Assembly (NCBI RefSeq): GCF_033097485.1
Contig: NZ_AP028634.1
Coordinates: 983,126-1,047,125 of the forward strand
From: Pyrofollis japonicus
Lineage (GTDB): Archaea > Thermoproteota > Thermoprotei_A > Sulfolobales > Pyrodictiaceae
Reading direction: 5' to 3'
Length of the DNA: 64,000 bases
A model generated the notes under the pieces. That model was not told the DNA's origin, made no database searches, and saw nothing but the letters and a program-made list of their open reading frames with translations. Below are positions 44,885-53,973 of this stretch, piece by piece. Both the position numbers and the translations under genes were made by a program. Position 1 is the stretch's first letter; each line of letters starts with the position of its first letter.

Positions 44885-46030
44885 TCATATCTTATTCTCG
44901 GTAACCATTCTGTATTCAAGCTCATCGAGGTTTTCATGTTGCTTTAGCTCTTCAAGCATCTGTTCGAGCCTTTCTTTTTCACGGCGCCATCCTTCAGGGC
45001 ATCCTTCACCGACACGTACCGGTTTTTCGAGCCTGGACAGCAGTACTACTCTGCTCTCTATCTGCTGGGATACTATGTTGTAACCTGTCATTTCGGCAAA
45101 CTTCTTGGCAATGCTTAGTACCTCAATGTGTTTTAGCATGTCATCTCTTCTAAGTCTTTGCCTTGAGGCGCCAACATACATGTAGGATTTCAGCTCAATA
45201 TAGGTTGGCTGTGAAATCTCCACCATCTTTGCCCACGCCTTAAGAGCCTCTTCGTGTATATTGAAGCTGCGGACAAGCGTGAATCGTATTACGGTTGGGC
45301 TAGAGAAACTTGGTAGAAGCTCTAGAGTCTTCATTGTTAGTTCCCAGGCTCTTGGTACAAGTGGTCTATTGAACTTCTCATAGCTCTTCTTATCCCAGGC
45401 CTCAATGCTTATATAGAGCTGTGTTGGCTCTTCCTCAAGGTTTGCTAGGACATCCGGCCTTACACCTCTCGTGACAAGAAATGTTGTTATTCCGCGCTTA
45501 TGGTACTCTTGTATGAGTTCTCCTAGGCGTGGATATAGTGCGGGTTCGCCGGTTAGACTTATAGCTGCGTGGTGCGGGCTCATTGCTTCTTCTATTCTCT
45601 TCCGCATGGCGTCATCCAGCTTTGGGTGTCCTAGGTACCCCATAACGGCTTCTCTGTGCGCCTCGATACTTCCTTCAACAATTAGGTCAGGGTCGTCGAC
45701 CCATGGAAGCTTAGTCTCGTCAAAGGACAGGGTATCTGTGGGGCGTAGGCGCCAGCAGTGTAGACATGCGTTCCAGCACCATAGCGCTGAAGGGGTCATT
45801 TGTATACATCTATGGCTTGCTATTCCGTAGAACTTGCACTTATAGCAATACCTATTTTCAACTATTGCTGCATGGGTCCAATGACATTTCTTGTACGCGC
45901 TATGTCTGCCTATTATTATATAGCCCTGTTTCTCCAGTATACGGTAAAGTGTGCGATAAGGCTCCGGAAAGTCTTCTACTCGGTATCTCCACCTCTTGTT
46001 GCGAACTGTTCTAAGTCTCGCTTCCTGCAT
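44885..46030 (-). CDS. taw1: tRNA 4-demethylwyosine synthase (Taw1/TYW1)
   Basis: 381 residues of radical SAM type. The SAM-cluster triad CWNACLHCWR and an additional Cys-rich KCKFYGIASHRCIQM upstream fit the two-cluster archaeal Taw1. SLTGEPALYPRLGEL and YISIEAWDKKSYEKFNRP are family blocks. It forms the tricyclic base at position 37 of tRNA-Phe from m1G with pyruvate. No fused flavodoxin domain is present, as usual in archaea. Starts at ATG 46030. Confidence 0.93.
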   Translation of the reverse strand: MQEARLRTVRNKRWRYRVEDFPEPYRTLYRILEKQGYIIIGRHSAYKKCHWTHAAIVENRYCYKCKFYGIASHRCIQMTPSALWCWNACLHCWRLRPTDTLSFDETKLPWVDDPDLIVEGSIEAHREAVMGYLGHPKLDDAMRKRIEEAMSPHHAAISLTGEPALYPRLGELIQEYHKRGITTFLVTRGVRPDVLANLEEEPTQLYISIEAWDKKSYEKFNRPLVPRAWELTMKTLELLPSFSSPTVIRFTLVRSFNIHEEALKAWAKMVEISQPTYIELKSYMYVGASRQRLRRDDMLKHIEVLSIAKKFAEMTGYNIVSQQIESRVVLLSRLEKPVRVGEGCPEGWRREKERLEQMLEELKQHENLDELEYRMVTENKI

Positions 46031-46254
46031 AGTAGTATTTCCCCTCTCTACCCGTATTCGCGTGTTAAAATCATGAAAGCATAGTATAAGGCTAACGCAT
46101 ATCCGAGCGCCAAGTGCTTAGAAAATATGTGCTTCATAGTCACTTAATAATGTCTCTTGGCTTAGACTTAGCTCGGGATGAGGATCACACCCTTTAACTG
46201 AGCGATAATGGATAGATGATAGAAGTGGCCAGGACCGACCCGCTATTCATAGAC

Positions 46255-46303
46255 TCAGTATTCCGCCGTCACATCACCACTCGGCTCCAAAGGTCCTCAT
46301 CAT
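46255..46303 (-). ncRNA. Box C/D sRNA candidate, divergent partner
   Basis: Minus strand: C box ATGATGA (46303-46297), 12 nt GGACCTTTGGAG, D' CCGA (46284-46281), 3-nt spacer, C' GTGATGT (46277-46271), 12 nt GACGGCGGAATA, D box CTGA (46258-46255). Both guide lengths are exactly 12. No TATA is seen; it may be cut from the ogt transcript. It begins 5 nt from the plus-strand candidate that follows. Target unknown. Confidence 0.6.
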
Positions 46304-46308
46304 GCAAC

Positions 46309-46364
46309 ATGCTGAGCCAACACCTAGCTGAAGAAGCGGAGGTGATGAATTCCCTGTGGACTGA
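46309..46364 (+). ncRNA. Box C/D sRNA candidate with 16S-like D' guide
   Basis: Plus strand: C box ATGCTGA (46309-46315, one mismatch), 12 nt GCCAACACCTAG, D' CTGA (46328-46331), 10-nt spacer, exact C' GTGATGA (46342-46348), 12 nt ATTCCCTGTGGA and D box CTGA (46361-46364). The D' guide complements CTAGGTGTTGGC, which resembles a 16S rRNA segment of about position 820 (from memory). The element ends 7 nt from the ogt stop. The remainder of 46031-46371 shows no coding gene. Confidence 0.65.
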
Positions 46365-46371
46365 GAAAGAG

Positions 46372-46749
46372 TCAGGGGTCATCTATTACTGTCACTACTT
46401 CTCCTGCTTCTTCCACGACACGCCAAAATTGGTCAACACTTCTTATTACATGTGTGAGTCCGTTATCAGTAATTGCGCCCTCGATTTTTAGTAATTTTTT
46501 CTTAAACTCTAAGCCCCTGCTATAACCACCAAGCCCTGTCTTTGATACGACACGGTGGCATGGAACAACGACTATATCCTTGTTGGCGCGCATATAGGCA
46601 CCTATAGCCCGGGGTGAAGTCCCAGTAAGCTCGGCCAGCACAGAGTAGGTAACAGTATGACCCACAGGGACCAGCATGGTTAGCAAATATACAATTTCTC
46701 TACGAGAATGGGGGTCCTTCCAGCTCACCCTTTCAGCACCCTTAAACAT
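46372..46749 (-). CDS. ogt: Methylated-DNA-protein cysteine methyltransferase
   Basis: 125 residues holding only the C-terminal MGMT domain. VVPCHRVVSKTGLGGYSRG contains the alkyl-acceptor Cys (PCHRV), and PVGHTVTYSVLAELTGTSPRAIGAYMR is the helix-turn-helix that flips the base. It repairs O6-alkylguanine by a suicidal transfer. Short forms like this occur in thermophiles. An additional 35-residue C-terminal helix is not part of the family core. Confidence 0.9.
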   Translation of the reverse strand: MFKGAERVSWKDPHSRREIVYLLTMLVPVGHTVTYSVLAELTGTSPRAIGAYMRANKDIVVVPCHRVVSKTGLGGYSRGLEFKKKLLKIEGAITDNGLTHVIRSVDQFWRVVEEAGEVVTVIDDP

Positions 46750-46891
46750 AGTCAGCTCATCTGCGGGGAGGTCAAGTCATCCCCATATCTTTTCACAGTA
46801 TTCTGGGCACAGGTTTAATCTCTTCACGCAAGGTCCTACCCTTGGCTCCATAGCGTAAAGTATATAGAGGAGGGACCATACTTAGTACCTT

Positions 46892-46899
46892 CATAAAAC
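46892..46899 (+). promoter_or_regulatory. TATA box of the initiator tRNA
   Basis: CATAAAAC is centred about 26 nt upstream of the tRNA 5' end at 46922, the standard spacing for an archaeal TBP site. The assignment is by position and composition. Further downstream GGAGGATGG is G-rich but not a known element. The region 46750-46891 holds no supported gene. Confidence 0.55.
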
Positions 46900-46921
46900 A
46901 TGGAGGATGGCGGGGTAACAT

Positions 46922-46998
46922 AGCGGGGTAGGGTAGCCTGGTAGCCCGCGGGGCTCATAACCCCGAGGTCGGTGGTTCAAATCCACCCCCCGCTACCA
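46922..46998 (+). tRNA. Initiator tRNA-Met (CAU) with encoded CCA
   Basis: 77 nt. Acceptor AGCGGGG/CCCCGCT with an A1-U72 pair, anticodon stem CGGGG/CCCCG with three G-C pairs next to loop CTCATAA, and T arm GGTGG-TTCAAAT-CCACC. These are the initiator features in archaea, distinguishing it from elongator tRNA-Met. The 3' end ACCA is encoded. A GCCCGC/GCGGGC hairpin (47002-47016) directly follows and may aid 3' end processing. Confidence 0.95.
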
Positions 46999-47143
46999 AG
47001 AGCCCGCACCGCGGGCCCCCCGCCACCATTTCCTGTTACAATATCTGTTTGTCTTAATGATGATAGGTCTTCTACAAGTAGATAACATTTACGCGTACAG
47101 TTGTCTTGTGAAATAGTGTCAGAGGGCTCTGCTACACTGTATT

Positions 47144-49294
47144 ATGCTGAAGCATAATATATGGGTGTTCTTGTACTTTCGAAGGAAAATGATGGTTTAT
47201 GAGCTGCCTTTTAAAATAATTAATTCGTTAACTATAAGTAATGGCGCTACCTATAGTGTTGCTATGTATAAAAATGCCTATGGAATTGAAATAAGCTCGA
47301 AAGGGGGCATACAGTTCGTAAAACTAGGAACGGGCAATGATAGAAATGAAGTAGACATGGGTAAGTGTAATAAGCTAGCAACTGATTATAGAGGTGTTCG
47401 CGCCCTATATCGTGTCGCAAAGAACAGGTTTTACTCATCGATCACAATATATCCAAGAATCACTGGATGCGTTAGCAGCGAAGCAATACACAATATAAAA
47501 ATAATCAATGTTTTTAAGGAAGCTGATACGTTTGCCGTTGTCTACAAGAAGGGCAACGAGTACTTCGCTATTATCGACGATATTGGAGGCTTTTTGCATA
47601 CGCGGATATCATCAATAAAACCTAAAACAATACTCTACGAAGGCGGGGTAATTGCTGTAAGATTTGACGATTTCGTTCGAGTTGTCTCCCCGGTTACCGG
47701 GATAGTTGATATACCCCTAAGAGAGAATATAGAGCCTTTAGGATACGATACTTCGACAAATACAGCAATCCTAGTTAGCCATGACACCGGTATAGTTTTC
47801 TCGGTAGATTCTTCGGGCTACATAGAGATACTAGCATCCTGTACAAATATGGCTAAAGGTAGAAGCATTAAGGGTGATACATATGTGCTTTGCGACCTGG
47901 AACCAATTAATTCCTCATTCTTTCCATTCTATTCGGCGAAGGTATTCCTCGATGTGTTTAAGAGTACTGAAAACATAGATTTACTTCACCCATACATATT
48001 GTCAGTTGTAAAGCTAGATTCAGGGAAAGAATTAATAATAGCACAAATTTTGTCATCAAAAGTATACGTAGATATAGAGTATAATAGTTTCGGTAAAATT
48101 CCTCTAGCAAAGACGTCTATATACATTAGCCGGCGAATAGGAAACAATAGTGAGTTCGAGATAGATTCGCGTATCAATAATATTATTCAAGAATTGTTTG
48201 GACAGTATTATCAGTCAGACGAGCATAGTACTGACATATACATGAGAATCAGCGTCTTTTTAGCTAGCAATGAAATATGTTATGGAGTGCAGTGCGGGAA
48301 GTGCATTGTCAGTATTAGCGCGATACCGGGAGAGATCCTTGAGCCCTATGGTGAAATAAACGCAAATTTAGTGATAGGAAATAAGGTACTTAAAGAAGTT
48401 GTATTTCAGGGAGATAAAGCGATAACAGCAATTAAAAATGTGGATGAATGCAATGCGCTTATTAACAGTAAAGATGTCTACATATGCATAAATGAAAATG
48501 AGAAATGCTATAGATCTACAGCATTGAATGTATTCAAGATAGATGATGAGGTAAAATGCAAACTAGATGGAGTAGAAGGTATAGATTTACTCCGTATAAA
48601 GTGCTCCTTGGGCGACAACTACTATAAAATTGTTAGCCAAGATTGTGTACTAGCTAAACACTCCACTAGCCGAGAACAAGTTCTAAGATTAGTAATAAGG
48701 CGAGATCAACCCTGTTTACTAGGCCTTGTTAACACGGATGGGTTCTTATTGAGGAAAAGAGTAAGTCCTAAGTCTTACTTCGAAGATGTAGAGTCGAAGC
48801 TCGCAAAAATAGATGATTTCGACATAGAGGAGACAAGGAATGGTTACGTACTGCTTGTTAAGGCAACGATGCATCCAGGCCTTGTAGTACTTGAGCTTGA
48901 CGATATACCTCATATTGTCCAAGCCGGAATTGTTGCGCTACGAGCTAGCGGTAAGCACGTACTACGACTATGGTCTAGGAACGGGGTCATCGAGGATAGC
49001 CCAGCATTCCCTGAAACGGAGAAAATTGTTCTCTTCGAATCGTGTGGTCGTGAAGAGAACTGTCTGTATAGGATAGTTTGTCCCAAAGAATGCAGCTGTA
49101 CATTTACATGCAACGGAGTAGTGTCGAGTGGCTCAGAAATATTGGTTAATGGTGACGACTTTAGCGCTGAATGCAAGTTGCTGCTAACGTGTAGAGGGAT
49201 GTCGAAGCTGCTCAGGTTTAGTAATAGAGAAATAATGTTAAATCTTGCAGTACTTGAGGGAAGAAAGCTAGCTGGAGTTGCCAATCTCCTTTAG
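47144..49294 (+). CDS. 716-residue hypothetical protein, no recognised family
   Basis: The product lacks an obvious signal peptide. An internal start at 47192 (MMVYELPF) would remove a 16-residue N-terminus. Most of the protein has alternating beta-strand patterns (for example [17 protein letters not shown]) suggesting a propeller-like or multi-domain beta structure. The last 350 residues hold many Cys, often in C-x2-C or C-x4-C pairs, for example [11 protein letters not shown] and [25 protein letters not shown]. This is unusual for a cytosolic hyperthermophile protein. Codon choice is AT-rich compared with the neighbours. The 3' end overlaps pncB by 27 nt. Confidence 0.6.
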   Translation: MLKHNIWVFLYFRRKMMVYELPFKIINSLTISNGATYSVAMYKNAYGIEISSKGGIQFVKLGTGNDRNEVDMGKCNKLATDYRGVRALYRVAKNRFYSSITIYPRITGCVSSEAIHNIKIINVFKEADTFAVVYKKGNEYFAIIDDIGGFLHTRISSIKPKTILYEGGVIAVRFDDFVRVVSPVTGIVDIPLRENIEPLGYDTSTNTAILVSHDTGIVFSVDSSGYIEILASCTNMAKGRSIKGDTYVLCDLEPINSSFFPFYSAKVFLDVFKSTENIDLLHPYILSVVKLDSGKELIIAQILSSKVYVDIEYNSFGKIPLAKTSIYISRRIGNNSEFEIDSRINNIIQELFGQYYQSDEHSTDIYMRISVFLASNEICYGVQCGKCIVSISAIPGEILEPYGEINANLVIGNKVLKEVVFQGDKAITAIKNVDECNALINSKDVYICINENEKCYRSTALNVFKIDDEVKCKLDGVEGIDLLRIKCSLGDNYYKIVSQDCVLAKHSTSREQVLRLVIRRDQPCLLGLVNTDGFLLRKRVSPKSYFEDVESKLAKIDDFDIEETRNGYVLLVKATMHPGLVVLELDDIPHIVQAGIVALRASGKHVLRLWSRNGVIEDSPAFPETEKIVLFESCGREENCLYRIVCPKECSCTFTCNGVVSSGSEILVNGDDFSAECKLLLTCRGMSKLLRFSNREIMLNLAVLEGRKLAGVANLL

Positions 49295-50467
49295 CTGTGA
49301 CAGTACGTAGCTTCTTATCTGCTCAAGGCTCGGTAAGTCCCTGACAAGCTTGCCTCTTTCGATATAGAGTTGTAGCAGGGGCTTTGGTGGCTTGCCGTTG
49401 CTGCACATGGTCTTTGGTTCCTCTTGCCAGGGGATTACTATGTCTTCGAGTGTTTTGCACCGATAAACCTTCTTTGCTCCAGGGAGCTTTCCGCGCTTAG
49501 AAATGGGTATCCATTTACCCTCTTTATGCACCTCCACTATGTCCATGCTTATATCTATGCTGGGTGGAAACGCTATAGAAGTTCCAACTCCGAATGCGTC
49601 AGCTACGTCTCGTAGCTCTCTTATTTTCTCCTCGTCAAGCCCTCCACTCACTATTATCTTAACATTCTTGTATCCGTGTAGGTCTAGCGTCCATCTTACT
49701 TCCTCAACTATTTGGCGCATGTTGCCTCTCCTACTGCTCGGGGTATCAAGCCTTACGGCAGCTAGTCTCTCGCCAAGCGTTCTCGCGGCCAAGAGTGCTT
49801 CATAGCGCTCATCGTAAAACGTGTCTACAAGCGCTACACGAGCCACATCGCTCTCAACAACTTCGTCAAAGGCCTTCCAAGCCTCAACGGGGTTGCCGAA
49901 CACAATTATTAGTGCATGGGGCATAGTTCCCTGTGGTTTAAGTCCAAGAGCCTTTTCCGAATAAGTTCCGGAGACAGCATCACAACCACCAAGATAGGCT
50001 GCCCTATCAGCCATAGGGGCAACTGCTGGATGGAGTGCGCGAAGCCCGAAGAAGAGAACAGGCTTGTCTCCTGCAGCCAGCTTCATACGGGCAGCTTTTG
50101 TTGCAATACTCGATTCGTGCCGTAGCACACCGAGGATTGCGGTCTCGAACTCGGCGAACTCGCAGTACGGCCCCTCAATGATCATTAAGGGAATTCGTGG
50201 CTGAAATATCGTTCCTTCTGGTAAAGCGTAGACATTAATGTCCTTGCCTTTTAAAATTGCTAATGCCTCTTCCAGCCCAGCAAAAACAGCCCATTCATAT
50301 CCCTTAGGAAGACTATATGCGTGAAGTTCTGCCCTAACCAGTACATCACATAAGCCTTTTTCCTCCAAAATCTTCCTAGTACGCCTAAAGTATACATCAG
50401 TGACTTCTCCCTTGATTATATCTTCGGGAGACGCGACATAGAGCCTAGGTTGAGCCAATTTACTCAC
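49268..50467 (-). CDS. pncB: Nicotinate phosphoribosyltransferase
   Basis: 399 residues from GTG 50467. [20 protein letters not shown], the phosphoribosyl loop [36 protein letters not shown] and late [12 protein letters not shown] match archaeal NAPRTase. It makes nicotinate mononucleotide for NAD salvage. The C-terminal region contains two Cys (RCKTLED and MCSNGKPP) that can form a zinc site in this subgroup. It overlaps the next gene YjbQ by 8 nt. Confidence 0.93.
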   Translation of the reverse strand: MSKLAQPRLYVASPEDIIKGEVTDVYFRRTRKILEEKGLCDVLVRAELHAYSLPKGYEWAVFAGLEEALAILKGKDINVYALPEGTIFQPRIPLMIIEGPYCEFAEFETAILGVLRHESSIATKAARMKLAAGDKPVLFFGLRALHPAVAPMADRAAYLGGCDAVSGTYSEKALGLKPQGTMPHALIIVFGNPVEAWKAFDEVVESDVARVALVDTFYDERYEALLAARTLGERLAAVRLDTPSSRRGNMRQIVEEVRWTLDLHGYKNVKIIVSGGLDEEKIRELRDVADAFGVGTSIAFPPSIDISMDIVEVHKEGKWIPISKRGKLPGAKKVYRCKTLEDIVIPWQEEPKTMCSNGKPPKPLLQLYIERGKLVRDLPSLEQIRSYVLSQLKEIGNSS

Positions 50468-50873
50468 CCAAAACCTCTACTATTATTCTCCTAGAGCTAC
50501 GAGGACCGTCAAGCTCTAGGAGAATAATTTCTTGCCATGTTCCACGTACAAGTCTACCGTCTTTTACAGGGAAAATGCGTGAAGGCCCTATCACGGCAGA
50601 TGCTAGATGTGCGTGAGCATTGTTATCTATAAGGTTGTGTTTCCATCTATAATCTGGTTTAAAAACTTGTTTAATGAATTCTATGTAATCATCTATGAGT
50701 CCGGGCTCAAACTCATTTGCTATTATTGCCGCTGTAGCATGTGGTGCAAATACTAAGCAAATGCCATTTTGTATTCCGCTTTCGCGTACAGCCTCCTCGA
50801 CGTAGCGAGTTATGTTTATTGCCTCGAGTCTTTTTGATGTATTTATCACGATTTCTTTGAAGAAGGTTTTCAA
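50460..50873 (-). CDS. YjbQ/UPF0047-family protein
   Basis: 137 residues from TTG 50873. [41 protein letters not shown] and [20 protein letters not shown] are the UPF0047 signature, with His residues grouped at one face. Some members have thiamine-phosphate synthase activity, but this is not a general assignment. It is the first gene in an operon with pncB (overlap 8 nt). Confidence 0.9.
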   Translation of the reverse strand: MKTFFKEIVINTSKRLEAINITRYVEEAVRESGIQNGICLVFAPHATAAIIANEFEPGLIDDYIEFIKQVFKPDYRWKHNLIDNNAHAHLASAVIGPSRIFPVKDGRLVRGTWQEIILLELDGPRSSRRIIVEVLGE

Positions 50874-50958
50874 TACCTAGAACCCCGTTCTGATAACTCT
50901 AAGGCAGTGAATTAAAGGGTGTAGCTCTGGCAGAGTAAGGAAGAGGGTGTATAGCTGA

Positions 50959-51378
50959 ATGAGCGAGGATGTTGAAAAACTAAAAATGCTTATCAACGAA
51001 AAAATAAAGATTATTGAGAAGGAGCTTGGAGACCCACTTATCTATGCAACAAAGGACGATTTTGATAGGATCTTGTCAAAATATAAAGTAGTTGTAGTAG
51101 AGTTTTCAGCACCTTGGTGCAATCCGTGCAAAGCCTATACGCCTGTATTCAAAAGAGTTGCACGAAAGCTGGCGAATCCTGAGAAAGGAATAGTCTTTGT
51201 CTACCTAGATACTGACCAAGCACCTGAAATAGCTGATAGATACTCGGTTGACAATATACCAACGACCATAATTTTCGTAAATGGACATGTAGCTGACGTA
51301 ATCATGGGAGCTACTCAGGAATCTCGACTAGAAGAGCGCATACTCAACATAGTTAAAGAGGTTTTTAAGGAACAATAG
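50959..51378 (+). CDS. Thioredoxin-like protein
   Basis: 139 residues with a single thioredoxin domain. The redox motif is WCNPC (Cys54, Cys57), with cis-Pro DNIPTTIIFVNG. The first 30 residues form a charged helix before the fold. CNPC is unlike the CGPC of typical thioredoxins, suggesting a somewhat different redox potential or partner. No signal peptide: cytosolic. Divergent from YjbQ across 85 bp. Confidence 0.9.
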   Translation: MSEDVEKLKMLINEKIKIIEKELGDPLIYATKDDFDRILSKYKVVVVEFSAPWCNPCKAYTPVFKRVARKLANPEKGIVFVYLDTDQAPEIADRYSVDNIPTTIIFVNGHVADVIMGATQESRLEERILNIVKEVFKEQ

Positions 51379-51562
51379 GACCTTACCAAGCAGCGTCGGC
51401 AAAGGGGGAGGAGCTTCATCCCTCGAGGGTCGCCTCGGGGACAGCGTCTCCTCATAACGCCAAGTTGATGTGAATATTTGTAAGGCTTAATATTGGTTTA
51501 ACGAGTATGGGTGCCTATCAGAACGGCAACGTACTTGAAAACGTATTAAGAGGCGCTTAGGC

Positions 51563-52387
51563 ATGCGATCAGAGTATCGCATTCCGGGTTTTGGACTCAA
51601 GCCTTTGATCGGAGTTGTCCATTTACCACCTTTACCTGGCTCAATTATAGGTTATTCGGGTATTGATAGAGTAATAGAATATAGTGTTGCCGAGGCAAAG
51701 AAGCTTGAAGAAGCCGGTTTCGACGCTGTAATACTTGAAAATTATTCTGATAATCCCTATTCAGTCAGAGTAAATGACCTTGTTCTATCATCTATTACAG
51801 TGATTGCACGAGAAGTCATACGTGAAACTGGGCTAAAAGTCGGAATAAGCTTATTACGAAATGCCGGGCTCCAAGGCCTTGCAGCAGCTTATGCTGCTGG
51901 CGCCCACTTTGTGAGAATAAACGCGTACTGCGAAGTAAGAGTGTCCGGCGAGGGCTTGCTGATGCCGATATCTCATGAGCTTGAGAAATTAAGACAAAGA
52001 CTCGATAGACATGTTGCCGTCTTTGCCGACGTAGATGTAAAACATAGTAGTCCTTTAGGAGAGAGGCCACTTAGCGACGTAGTTCATGACTGCGTATCCC
52101 GAGGGAGAATGGATGCAATCATAGTAACAAGTCGTGCCACCTCGGAAGCCCCAAGCCCAGGCTACGTTGCAGCAATACGTCAACTAGCTAAAACAAAGCC
52201 AATAATAATAGGCAGTGGTATAACAGCCGAAAATATAAAGGCTTACTGGAACCTCGCAGACGGCTTCATAGTCGGCACATACATAAAGCACGGCGGCTCA
52301 ACAAAAATGCCTATTGATCCGCAACGTGCAGCCAAATTGGCCTCAGTAGTCAGAGAGCTAAGAATAACAGCAAAGATAGCGAACTAA
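51563..52387 (+). CDS. BtpA-family TIM-barrel protein
   Basis: 274 residues. LIGVVHLPPLPGS at the N-terminus, FDAVILENYSDNPY, and at the C-terminus GSGITAENIKAYWNLADGFIVGTYIKHGG are the BtpA/SgcQ family blocks. Cyanobacterial BtpA aids photosystem I assembly, a role impossible here; archaeal members probably are enzymes acting on phosphorylated sugars. The upstream interval 51379-51562 has a CCCTCGAGGG palindrome but no supported gene. Confidence 0.88.
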   Translation: MRSEYRIPGFGLKPLIGVVHLPPLPGSIIGYSGIDRVIEYSVAEAKKLEEAGFDAVILENYSDNPYSVRVNDLVLSSITVIAREVIRETGLKVGISLLRNAGLQGLAAAYAAGAHFVRINAYCEVRVSGEGLLMPISHELEKLRQRLDRHVAVFADVDVKHSSPLGERPLSDVVHDCVSRGRMDAIIVTSRATSEAPSPGYVAAIRQLAKTKPIIIGSGITAENIKAYWNLADGFIVGTYIKHGGSTKMPIDPQRAAKLASVVRELRITAKIAN

Positions 52388-52414
52388 ACAAGTAGCACAG
52401 TAAACTCTAGTCAC

Positions 52415-52711
52415 TTATTCCTCAACGGTTCTAGGCGCTACTATGAACTTCTCCTCAGTGCGTGCCGCATTCTTCAAAGCAGTGTCGAGGTCAAAATCAC
52501 GGCTGCTGGGTTCATCCCTTCTAAGGAACCCGGCTTGCCCCTCTTGTGGGTGATAAAGAGGCTCTATACCCTCAACGTTCGCCTGGAGGAGCCTGTCAAC
52601 AATTTTCCTAGCGGCATTCATCCTCTCGGTGATACGCTTTCTAGTATCATCATCAAGTGTTATTCGGCTTAACCATGCAAGACGAGTAATCTCGTCGTCT
52701 TCTTTGCTCAC
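52415..52711 (-). CDS. gatC: Asp-/Glu-tRNA amidotransferase subunit C
   Basis: 98 residues from GTG 52711, selected because GAGGGGTGAT lies 6 nt upstream; a start at 52723 is also possible. LAWLSRITLDDDTRKRITERM and IEPLYHPQEGQAGFLRRDEP are the GatC conserved blocks. The subunit belts GatA and GatB together for making Asn-tRNA or Gln-tRNA. gatA and gatB are not in this window. It follows the MBL-fold gene in the same orientation. Confidence 0.88.
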   Translation of the reverse strand: MSKEDDEITRLAWLSRITLDDDTRKRITERMNAARKIVDRLLQANVEGIEPLYHPQEGQAGFLRRDEPSSRDFDLDTALKNAARTEEKFIVAPRTVEE

Positions 52712-52733
52712 TCCAACGATCACCCCTCAAGGC

Positions 52734-53759
52734 TTAAGGCATAGCTAGGGCCTCTATTCCAAGACGCTTAGAGACATAGGAGGCAAAATAATATGCTGAA
52801 CGTCCTCCGCGATATGCATCGACAATGAGTAATCTTGGTTTTGCTTCTTCGACGTAATTAACTAGCTGACGGAAATCTGCATGATCACTAAACGAAACTA
52901 TCCACTCATTTGGAGAAATTTGGCGATACGGTTCGCGTAGCTCCCATCCCGTAAGAAGTATATGTGTTCCTCTGTACTGTCTACGTCTACTCCACCACGA
53001 AGAATAGTGGTGGAATTGTACGTAGTATCCGTACTGTTGCGCTTCTTCAGCCGCCTTGGATCGAGCGATATACACGTCATTTATACAATAGCCGTGTTTG
53101 CAGAGCACTTTTGTCGTATTGTAAACGCGTCTACTCACTATGAAGGGTGCATCTATGTCAAATCTTCGTAGAATAAGCATGACTTCTTCTACTTTACCAT
53201 TATACGCATATAGATGAACTGGGCCATGTATGAGTCCCTCTCTGACGATATCGCTTAAGATGTATTCCATTTCATCTTGCCAAGGCCGTATGTGTTCTTC
53301 AAGCCCATAGGTAGCGTCTATTACAAGGACGTCTAATCCCTTCAGTATCTCAGTGCCTGGTAGTTTAAAGTCCCCAGTATAACCTACTTGAAGACCATTT
53401 CTAAGCTCAACTATTACTTCAGCAGCACCGGGTATGTGGTTAGCCTTTCTAAGCTCAACTATATCATCTTCTATACGCACTCTAACCCCGTACGGCATTT
53501 CTAGCTTCTTGGCTGGAGGCACTCTCTTCCCTAATGCCTCGAGCAAGTCAAGCGTAAGCGGTGTCGCTGCAATGAAGTCTGACTCACGTATGCTTTGCGC
53601 AAGACCTCTAGTATGATCCTCATGTATGTGAGTAACAATACGTATCCTTCTTCTCGGATAATAACCGTCTACCGCAATGTAACTGCCGAGCAATATTGCG
53701 CCAGTCTCGGCAACTATTGCTGGTATATCGTAGCCCAAGGTACTGGCTGCCCCAAACAC
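52734..53759 (-). CDS. Metallo-beta-lactamase-fold RNA/DNA nuclease-like protein
   Basis: 341 residues from GTG 53759. The metal motif THIHEDHTRG, then HIPGAAEVI, YTGDFKLPG, DATYGLE and late SFSDHADFRQL follow the order of beta-CASP/SNM1-type MBL nucleases. A canonical beta-CASP domain is only partly evident in the middle (HLYAYNGKVEEVMLILRRF). It may process RNA 3' ends or DNA. It lies 22 nt upstream of gatC, in the same orientation, with likely co-transcription. Confidence 0.8.
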   Translation of the reverse strand: MFGAASTLGYDIPAIVAETGAILLGSYIAVDGYYPRRRIRIVTHIHEDHTRGLAQSIRESDFIAATPLTLDLLEALGKRVPPAKKLEMPYGVRVRIEDDIVELRKANHIPGAAEVIVELRNGLQVGYTGDFKLPGTEILKGLDVLVIDATYGLEEHIRPWQDEMEYILSDIVREGLIHGPVHLYAYNGKVEEVMLILRRFDIDAPFIVSRRVYNTTKVLCKHGYCINDVYIARSKAAEEAQQYGYYVQFHHYSSWWSRRRQYRGTHILLTGWELREPYRQISPNEWIVSFSDHADFRQLVNYVEEAKPRLLIVDAYRGGRSAYYFASYVSKRLGIEALAMP

Positions 53760-53973
53760 TGGATGCTATGGTATTACACTTATCTTTTGGGCTCAAATCC
53801 TTGGCCAAGCTCTACTTAGAATTTAAGGAGGCTAGAGATCTAGCATAACGGCTATGTTATAATTATTCATGCGTTAAATCAACCGAGAAGAAAGACATGA
53901 CACAAGCATATGTGTTAAAAAGATAACTTGGGGGTTATATCATGCGGCTTCACAATTCTTAAGAGCGCATACT

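Noticed and set aside
46175-46238. GGGATGA followed by CTGA, then ATGATAGA and CCGA
   Set aside because: C' has two mismatches and the guide lengths are irregular; likely chance.
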